From MGBC113645 sp036308445 (GTDB lineage Bacteria; Bacillota_I; Bacilli_A; Erysipelotrichales; Coprobacillaceae), in NCBI GenBank assembly GCA_036308445.1, contig JAXJVS010000002.1:1-11781 (forward strand): a stretch of 11,781 nt of DNA, read 5' to 3'. The notes beneath the pieces were generated by a model. That model ran no database searches. It saw only the letters and a program-made list of their open reading frames with translations, and was not told the DNA's origin. A program made the translations under genes and the position numbers. Below, in pieces: positions 6,641 through 11,781 of the stretch. Numbering within the stretch: position 1 is the first letter of the stretch; each line of letters opens with the position of its first letter.

Positions 6641-6693
6641 AAATATTCAAGGAAAGGAGAGCTAGTATTTCTAATTATAAATCAGTTGAATTG

Positions 6694-6705
6694 ATCTAAT
6701 TAGAT
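6694..6705 (+). repeat. Perfect 12-bp palindrome just before the yybS ribosome binding site
   Basis: ATCTAATTAGAT is self-complementary over all 12 bases and ends 6 bp before AGGAG (6712-6716). It could be an operator or a leader element; no regulator is known for it. The adjoining TATACT (6706-6711) cannot be a -10 for this gene because transcription would begin after the ribosome binding site. Confidence 0.3.
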
Positions 6706-6725
6706 TATACTAGGAGACGATAAGA

Positions 6726-7631
6726 ATGAATCATATGAATACAAAAAGTATAGTTCAAGGAGCAATGATAGCAGCAATGTTTGGTATGCTTTCTTTGTTT
6801 AATACTTATACTGGTGGTATGATTGATGTTTTGATTTGTTATTTTATGGTAATACCAGTAGCCTGGTATGGTTATATGTATAATATTAAGTCTAATTTAT
6901 TAGTTGTGGTTGCATCAATTATTGTTATTTTAATGTTTGGTACACCATTCTTTATTATTTCTTCTATTTCATCATTAGTTAATGGTGTATTCTTAGGAGA
7001 AATGATTAAAAGGAAATCAAAGAAAGAGTATATTTTGTTAGGATGTTTATTAATATGCTTGTTGAATAATATTCTCATATATAATGTGTTTAGTGGATTA
7101 TTAGGAATGAATATGATTGAAGAAATGACTGTAATGTATAATGATATTACAACTATGGTACCATCTTTTTCTTCTTATATTTCTTTAGAGATGATGATGA
7201 ATCTTATCCCTTTGGTTTTATTACTCATGTCAGCTATGGAAATGTATGTTATTTTATTGGTTTGTCAATTAATCTTCATGAGATTGAAGATAGAGTTCCC
7301 TAATAATTTCCATATAGCAACTATGCATCTTTCTGCGAAAGCAGGAGTTATATTGGCTCTTGGAATGTTTGGTGGTATGTTTTTAATAAATATTGCAAAG
7401 ATGAATTATGTTGTTATTGAATATATTTATTTGTTATCGCAGTTAGGTTTTATTTTACAGGGATTTTCTTTCTTGAATTTTTATGCAGTTATACGTAGAA
7501 AGAAATGGATTATTGTTTTATCGTTTGTTTTATTCTTTATTCCTTATGGTACTATAATTCTAACAATCATAGGAATACTAGATATATTTAGTGATTTAAG
7601 AGGGATTTTATTGTATAATATTACTAATTGA
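6726..7631 (+). CDS. yybS: DUF2232 integral membrane protein (YybS family)
   Basis: The 301-residue protein is almost entirely hydrophobic, with about eight helices, for example near residues 9-25, 30-50, 56-85, 102-125, 150-180, 205-225 and 255-290. Short basic loops such as EMIKRKSKKEY (about 95-105) lie between them. The family has an ECF-transporter S-component-like fold, but its substrate is not established. The identity rests mainly on position: as in Bacillus, it is directly followed by gdpP, rplI and dnaB/dnaC. AGGAG lies nine bases before the ATG; an ATG at 6735 is possible. The stop (7629-7631) overlaps the ribosome binding site of gdpP, so the two are coupled. The gene is first in the operon, and its leader appears to be interrupted by the IS110 element. 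Confidence 0.85.
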   Translation: MNHMNTKSIVQGAMIAAMFGMLSLFNTYTGGMIDVLICYFMVIPVAWYGYMYNIKSNLLVVVASIIVILMFGTPFFIISSISSLVNGVFLGEMIKRKSKKEYILLGCLLICLLNNILIYNVFSGLLGMNMIEEMTVMYNDITTMVPSFSSYISLEMMMNLIPLVLLLMSAMEMYVILLVCQLIFMRLKIEFPNNFHIATMHLSAKAGVILALGMFGGMFLINIAKMNYVVIEYIYLLSQLGFILQGFSFLNFYAVIRRKKWIIVLSFVLFFIPYGTIILTIIGILDIFSDLRGILLYNITN

Positions 7632-7642
7632 GGAGGGATTTT

Positions 7643-9604
7643 ATGACGAAGAAATTGATACAATTAAGAACTGTAATGATAATTACTTTAATATTAGAAG
7701 TTATTGTTATTGTGGGATTGTATTTAATTATGGATAAATCTTTTCTATTGATGTTAGGAATATATGCTTTTATTAAGAATGTTATTATTTTATTGTGTAT
7801 TCTTTATCTTTCTTATCAGATTGAAGAAAATGCTATTAGTGTAACAGATGCTTTAAATAGTGATGCTAAAAATGCTTTCTTGTTTGGAGGAATCGGTTTA
7901 ATACAATATGATGAAAATAGAAATATTACTTGGACAAGTGATCTATTTAAAGCATTAGATATTAATATTATTGGGGCTAAATTATTAGAATGGCAACCTC
8001 ATCTTGTTTCTTTATTTGATGATGAAGATATAAAAGTTATTGATATTAAAGGTAGAAAATATGAAGCTTATAATAGTCAGGAATCAAAATTGATTTATTT
8101 AAAAGATGTGACTCAGTTTTTGACATTACAACAGGATTATGCTGATAGTCAGGTAGCTATGGCTTATATTACTATTGATAATTATGAAGAAACTTTAGAG
8201 AATGCAGATGAACCTAAGATGGCTTTAATTCAATCTCGCTCTAGACAAGTTATTGTTGATTGGGCTTATTCTAATGGGATAATTATTAGAAGATATAAAT
8301 CTGGTGGTTATTTAGCTTTTTTTAATGAAAGAACATATCGCAAACAAGTCGAAAATAAGTTTGCGATTCTTGATACTTTTAAGCATATGTCTGATGAATT
8401 AGATGAAGTTATGACTTTAAGTATAGGAATTGGTAGAAGTAGCAGAGTTTTAAGAGAATTAGATGAAATGGCAATGGCGGCTTTAAATTTAACTTATTCT
8501 CGTGGTGGTGATCAGGTAGCAGTAAAATCTGGTGGTGAAGAGAAAGTTGTTTACTTTGGTGGTAATACTGATATTTATGAAAAGAGTAGTAAAGTTAGGG
8601 CAAGAGTTATTGCTCAATCATTAGCTGGTTTAATTAAAAGAGCTGATCGTATATTGATTATGGGTCATAAAAATTCAGATTTAGATTCTTTTGGAGCTTC
8701 TCTTGGTGTTGCAAAAATTGCAACTGCTTATGGCAAGAAGACAAATATTATTGTTGATTTTGATTCTATTGAAGAGAAAACTAAACAGGTAGCTTTAACT
8801 GTTAGAAATGACGCTAGATATGCTGGTATGATTATCAGTGTTAATGAAGCTTTAGATTTAATTACTAAAAATACTTTATTGGTTGTAGTAGATAATCATA
8901 AACCAAAATTAGCTTTAGCACCTATTTTATTAGAAAGAGTAAAGAATAAGGTAATCATTGATCATCATCGACGTGGTGAAGAATTTATTGAATCTCCAGT
9001 TCTTACATATTTAGAACCTGCTGCAAGTAGTACAGTAGAGTTGTTAGTAGAGTTATGTGAATATCAAAATGTGAATTTAGATTTTAATGAGTTAGATGCT
9101 ACAGTTATGTATGCAGGTATGTTAGTAGATACGAATTATTTTAAACAAAGAGTTGGGGTAAGAACATTTCAATCAGCAGCTGTTTTAAAAGATTGGCAAG
9201 CTAATGTAACACAAGCATATGAGTTCTTAGAAGATAGTTATGAAAGTACTTTGAATAAGATTTCTTTAACTGCTAATGCATATCGATTTAATGATAATAT
9301 TTTGATAAGTGTTGGAGATTTTAATCAGGAATATAGTCGCGAGATGTTAGCGAAGTCTAGTAATGCTTTATTGGAGATAAGTCATATTAAGGCGGCTTTT
9401 ACTATTGGTCGTGTTGATAAAAATATGGTAGCTGTAAGTGCTAGAAGTAGTAAAGGTATTAATGTTCAAGTTATTATGGAAAATATTGGTGGTGGTGGTC
9501 ATTTTTCTATGGCTGCTGCACAATTTGAGGATAAGTCTATTAAAGAAGTTCAGGAACTTCTTGAAGAGGCTATTAGTCATTATTTAGAAGATAGAGGTGA
9601 ATAG
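7643..9604 (+). CDS. gdpP: Cyclic-di-AMP phosphodiesterase GdpP
   Basis: The 653-residue membrane enzyme (Bacillus GdpP is about 659) breaks c-di-AMP down to pApA and so sets potassium and cell-wall homeostasis. Two helices (about 10-30 and 34-56) are followed by a degenerate PAS domain (about 75-155), a degenerate GGDEF domain (about 165-305, with SGGYL at the signature site) and the DHH/DHHA1 catalytic domains. Metal ligands visible are H342, D346 and D348 (GHKNSDLDSFG), D417 (VVVDNHKP) and D440-H441-H442 (the DHH motif). GGGGH at 616-620 is the DHHA1 substrate-binding motif. All key residues are present. The ATG at 7643 was chosen because GAGGAGGG lies just upstream; a longer frame from TTG 7628 would translate the ribosome binding site itself. 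It ends two bases before rplI. Confidence 0.96.
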   Translation: MTKKLIQLRTVMIITLILEVIVIVGLYLIMDKSFLLMLGIYAFIKNVIILLCILYLSYQIEENAISVTDALNSDAKNAFLFGGIGLIQYDENRNITWTSDLFKALDINIIGAKLLEWQPHLVSLFDDEDIKVIDIKGRKYEAYNSQESKLIYLKDVTQFLTLQQDYADSQVAMAYITIDNYEETLENADEPKMALIQSRSRQVIVDWAYSNGIIIRRYKSGGYLAFFNERTYRKQVENKFAILDTFKHMSDELDEVMTLSIGIGRSSRVLRELDEMAMAALNLTYSRGGDQVAVKSGGEEKVVYFGGNTDIYEKSSKVRARVIAQSLAGLIKRADRILIMGHKNSDLDSFGASLGVAKIATAYGKKTNIIVDFDSIEEKTKQVALTVRNDARYAGMIISVNEALDLITKNTLLVVVDNHKPKLALAPILLERVKNKVIIDHHRRGEEFIESPVLTYLEPAASSTVELLVELCEYQNVNLDFNELDATVMYAGMLVDTNYFKQRVGVRTFQSAAVLKDWQANVTQAYEFLEDSYESTLNKISLTANAYRFNDNILISVGDFNQEYSREMLAKSSNALLEISHIKAAFTIGRVDKNMVAVSARSSKGINVQVIMENIGGGGHFSMAAAQFEDKSIKEVQELLEEAISHYLEDRGE

Positions 9605-9606
9605 GT

Positions 9607-10053
9607 ATGAAAGTTATTTTATTACAAGATGTAAAGAAAGTAGGAAAGAAAGGAGAAATTGTGAATGTTGCTGATGGATATGGTCAGAATTTCTTGATTA
9701 AGAATAAGTTGGCTGTATTAGCTACTAACTCTGGTAAAGAAAAAGTTGCTCAACAAAAGGAACAGGAACGTTTGCAAGATTTAGAAAACAAGAAAAAAGC
9801 AGAAGAATTAAAAGAAGTCATTGAAAAGTTGACTTTAGAATTTAAATTATCTTCTGGAAAAGATGGTAAGACTTTTGGTAGTGTATCTACTAAAAATATT
9901 GTTGAAGAATTAAATAAAACACATGGTATTAAAGTAGATAAGAGAAAGTTTATTGATGCTAGACCAATTCAGGCTTTAGGTTATACAAATATGAAAATTG
10001 AATTGTATAAAGGAGTTATTGCAACAATTAAAGTTCATTTAAGTGAAAAATAG
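9607..10053 (+). CDS. rplI: 50S ribosomal protein L9
   Basis: The 148-residue protein is full length. The N-terminal domain starts MKVILLQDVKKVGKKGEIVN with the family signature GYGQNFLIKNKLAVLAT (about residues 24-40), which binds 23S rRNA. A long charged helix (about 41-75, rich in K, E, Q) links to the C-terminal domain (about 78-148), where SGKDGKTFGSVSTKNIVE is typical. L9 sits at the base of the L1 stalk and helps keep the reading frame. GAGGTGA at 9594-9600, inside the end of gdpP, serves as ribosome binding site; the 2-bp gap suggests translational coupling. Confidence 0.98.
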   Translation: MKVILLQDVKKVGKKGEIVNVADGYGQNFLIKNKLAVLATNSGKEKVAQQKEQERLQDLENKKKAEELKEVIEKLTLEFKLSSGKDGKTFGSVSTKNIVEELNKTHGIKVDKRKFIDARPIQALGYTNMKIELYKGVIATIKVHLSEK

Positions 10054-10064
10054 GAGGAAAAGAT

Positions 10065-11426
10065 ATGCCTAGAGAATTTCCACATGATATAGAAGCAGAG
10101 CGTTCTTTATTAGGATCAATGTTGATTTCTAAGGATGCTTGTGCTGAAGTTATTAATATTGCGACTCCTAATGATTTTTATGTTGATAGTCATAGGTTAT
10201 TATTTGAAGCAATGCTAGGTTTACAAGCTCAAAGAAAGCCTATTGATGTGACTACTATGACTTCTTATTTATTAGATAAGAAACAATTGGATAAGGTTGG
10301 TGGTGTAGAGTACTTACTTCAATTAAGTGAATCTGTACCTACAACTGCTCATTGTCAGTATTATTTAAATATTTTAAATGAAAAATCTTTACTTAGAAGA
10401 TTAATTACTCAAGCAACTTCAATTGTTGAAGGTGCATATGGAGAAGTTGAAGATATTAATGAGTTTATAAATAATGCTGAAAAAGATTTCTTAAATGTGA
10501 CTAGAGATAGAAATGCTGGCGAATTTAAAAATGTGAAAGATGTAATACAAAATGTTACTGATCGTTTGGTGATGTTACAACAAACTGGTGGTAATATTTC
10601 TGGAGTTAAAACGAAGTATTATGAGTTAGATAAAATGACTTCTGGTTTACAGAAGGGAGATTTAATTATTTTAGCTGCTAGACCTTCTGTTGGGAAAACT
10701 GCTTTTGCATTAAATATTGCTTTTAATGTTTCAGAGAAAGCTGAAGAAGCAGTTGCGGTATTTTCACTAGAAATGCCTGCTGAACAGTTAATTCAACGTA
10801 TTATCTGTGCAGCTGGAAGTATTAATTCTGAATCGATTAGAAATGGTACAATTTTAAAAGAAAATAGTGATCGTTACTATGCTGCTGCTGATAAAGTGTC
10901 TAAATGTAATTTATTTATTGATGACACACCTGGTATCAAAGTAGGAGAAATTGCAGCTAAGTGTAGAAGATTGAAACAGGAACATGGCTTAAGATTAGTC
11001 ATTATTGACTATTTACAGTTAATTTCTGGACCATCTAATAGTAGAGAAAGTAGACAACAGGAAGTATCTGATATTTCTAGACAATTAAAGGCTATTGCCA
11101 GAGAATTAGAAGTACCTGTTATAGCTTTAAGTCAGTTATCTCGTTCAGTTGAACAAAGACAGGATAAGAGACCGGTGTTATCAGATTTACGTGAATCTGG
11201 AGCGATTGAACAGGATGCTGATATTGTATCATTTATTCATCGTGAAGATTATCAGAATCCTGATAAGGAAAAGGAAACACAGGGTGCAACTGATATTATT
11301 ATTGCGAAACATCGTAATGGTGCTACTGGTGATGTAAGACTTATTTTCTTAAAGAATTATAGTAAATTTGCGAATCCAGCAAGAGCTGGGCAAGAACCAC
11401 CGGGAGTTAAGGATGTTAGAGCTTAA
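10065..11426 (+). CDS. dnaB: Replicative DNA helicase (DnaB; called DnaC in Bacillus)
   Basis: The 453-residue protein matches the usual 440-460. The N-terminal helical domain (about 1-105) begins with PHDIEAERSLLGSML, the DnaB signature. After a linker, the RecA-like ATPase domain carries Walker A ARPSVGKT (205-212, K211, T212), the H1a-like FSLEMPAEQL, Walker B LVIIDYLQLI (D315), LSQLSRSVEQR and DLRESGAIEQDADIV, then KHRNGATG near the end. It forms the hexameric ring that unwinds DNA ahead of the replication fork. AGGAGGA lies seven bases before the ATG. No intein interrupts the Walker A site, a common intein position. It is last in the operon, followed by a strong terminator. Confidence 0.98.
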   Translation: MPREFPHDIEAERSLLGSMLISKDACAEVINIATPNDFYVDSHRLLFEAMLGLQAQRKPIDVTTMTSYLLDKKQLDKVGGVEYLLQLSESVPTTAHCQYYLNILNEKSLLRRLITQATSIVEGAYGEVEDINEFINNAEKDFLNVTRDRNAGEFKNVKDVIQNVTDRLVMLQQTGGNISGVKTKYYELDKMTSGLQKGDLIILAARPSVGKTAFALNIAFNVSEKAEEAVAVFSLEMPAEQLIQRIICAAGSINSESIRNGTILKENSDRYYAAADKVSKCNLFIDDTPGIKVGEIAAKCRRLKQEHGLRLVIIDYLQLISGPSNSRESRQQEVSDISRQLKAIARELEVPVIALSQLSRSVEQRQDKRPVLSDLRESGAIEQDADIVSFIHREDYQNPDKEKETQGATDIIIAKHRNGATGDVRLIFLKNYSKFANPARAGQEPPGVKDVRA

Positions 11427-11489
11427 AGAATAGTATTGTTGTTTTTGAAAGTGATATATTAAAAGGTTTAATAAAAAGAATATACACTT

Positions 11490-11521
11490 ATAGAGGTATC
11501 AATATGATATCTCTATTTTTG
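11490..11521 (+). terminator. Rho-independent terminator of the yybS-gdpP-rplI-dnaB operon
   Basis: ATAGAGGTATCA (11490-11501) pairs with TGATATCTCTAT (11505-11516), 12 bp with one G-U and a 3-base loop, followed by TTTT and TG. Confidence 0.88.
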
Positions 11522-11526
11522 TGTTC

Positions 11527-11555
11527 TTGAGAAATTCATATCAGTATGATAGAAT
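11527..11555 (+). promoter_or_regulatory. Promoter of the VanZ-like gene
   Basis: TTGAGA (11527-11532), a 17-bp spacer and TAGAAT (11550-11555) with TGA directly before it (extended -10). It lies between the operon terminator and the start codon at 11585. Confidence 0.7.
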
Positions 11556-11584
11556 GGGAAAAACTTATATGAGGAGGAATGCTT

Positions 11585-11781
11585 ATGAGCATGAAAATGA
11601 AAAGAAGAATTAGAATAGTTATGCTTATATTTATTGCTTTATGGATGTTTGTGATTTTTAGCTTTTCAGCAGATACAGGTATTGAATCACATACTTTAAG
11701 TGATATATGCGTAACTATTTTTAATAAAGTGATATATCGTTTTACAGGTAAGGATCTAAGGATTGCGATTTCTGCTGAGCA
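11585..11781 (+). CDS. VanZ-family membrane protein, N-terminal part (runs off right edge)
   Basis: The 65 visible codons start MSMKMKRRIRIVMLIFIALW. A basic N-terminus and one transmembrane helix (about 9-28) lead into FVIFSFSADTGIESHTLSD, which matches the 'FxxSxqpgeeS...S' signature after helix 1 of VanZ-like proteins. VanZ itself gives low-level teicoplanin resistance, but most homologues in Firmicutes have no proven role, so a resistance claim is not warranted. GAGGAGG (11571-11577) lies seven bases before 11585; in-frame ATGs at 11579 and 11591 are less well placed. Confidence 0.75.
   Translation, partial: MSMKMKRRIRIVMLIFIALWMFVIFSFSADTGIESHTLSDICVTIFNKVIYRFTGKDLRIAISAE

Larger units (their letters stand above)
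5219..6654 (-). mobile_element. IS110-family insertion sequence, apparently complete
   Basis: It contains an intact IS110-type transposase on the minus strand, a short transposase-distal end (5219-5262, 44 bp) and a long transposase-proximal end (6448-6654, 207 bp) holding a predicted structured RNA. This layout is that of the IS110 group; the IS1111 group keeps its RNA at the other end. IS110 elements usually lack terminal inverted repeats and make no target duplication beyond a 2-bp core, so the ends were placed by matching RNA segments to the flanks. A CT core (AG on plus) is at 5217-5218 and again at 6655-6656. The 1436-bp length fits the family. The transposase assignment is firm; each end could be off by tens of bases. 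A possible degenerate inverted repeat (AGTGAATATGTACT at 5174-5187 against AGTGAAATGTGTACT on minus, 6628-6614) gives a competing, less convincing left boundary. Confidence 0.6.

Noticed and set aside
6706..6711. TATACT with TTGAAT (6686-6691) as a yybS promoter
   Set aside because: The spacer is only 14 bp, and transcription would begin downstream of the AGGAG ribosome binding site.
7628..7642. Start of gdpP at TTG 7628
   Set aside because: The first codons would be the ribosome binding site itself (Arg-Arg-Asp from AGG AGG GAT); ATG 7643 is correctly spaced from it.
9488..9499. Four tandem GGT codons as a microsatellite
   Set aside because: They encode the conserved GGGGH substrate-binding motif of the DHHA1 domain.
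1..11781. CRISPR arrays, tRNA or rRNA genes, or a defence system
   Set aside because: No regularly spaced repeats, no cloverleaf or rRNA-like segments, and no nuclease/toxin/defence proteins were found; the only mobile system is the IS110 element.

Overview
The window is very AT-rich, with strong AGGAGG-type ribosome binding sites and extended -10 promoters. It carries the order yybS-gdpP-rplI-dnaB typical of low-GC Firmicutes. A gut Erysipelotrichia-like bacterium is my best guess, made from base composition and protein style only.

Layout: (1) 1-880, minus strand, a MATE-family efflux protein running off the left edge, whose promoter has the 19-bp spacer and internal dyad of a MerR-type switch. 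(2) 972-2372, a divergent group: a ROK-repressor HTH fragment, a DUF1349 protein and a maltose/galactoside-type O-acetyltransferase. (3) 2415-3779, a single-gene MFS transporter unit ending in a cluster of hairpins. (4) 4059-4867, a single-gene SDR oxidoreductase unit whose terminator is built into its last codons. (5) about 5219-6654, an IS110-family element in minus orientation with an intact DEDD transposase. (6) 6726-11521, the operon yybS (DUF2232 membrane protein), gdpP (c-di-AMP phosphodiesterase), rplI (ribosomal protein L9) and dnaB (replicative helicase), ended by a strong terminator. (7) 11585 to the right edge, the start of a VanZ-like membrane protein with its own promoter.

The most interesting part is the IS110 element. 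Upstream of its transposase lies a predicted structured RNA of about 154 nt (6627 down to 6474). It has a perfect TATAAT seven bases before its 5' G, and a long-range stem pairs its two ends. Its first internal loop contains short segments that match the two flanks of the element in the orientation expected of left and right target guides of a bridge RNA. A third segment matches the transposase-distal end of the element, directly next to a CT core. Together these place the ends at about 5219 and 6654 (1436 bp) and give an empty site with an AAAAAGGAGA, Shine-Dalgarno-like core. The element then lies in the presumed 5' leader of the yybS-dnaB operon, between a promoter-like sequence at 5065-5093 and the yybS start. 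The fourth guide (right donor) was not found. The boundaries and the guide assignment are inference.

The remaining genes are ordinary, apart from the truncated ROK gene and the unusually hairpin-rich intergenic DNA after the MFS gene.
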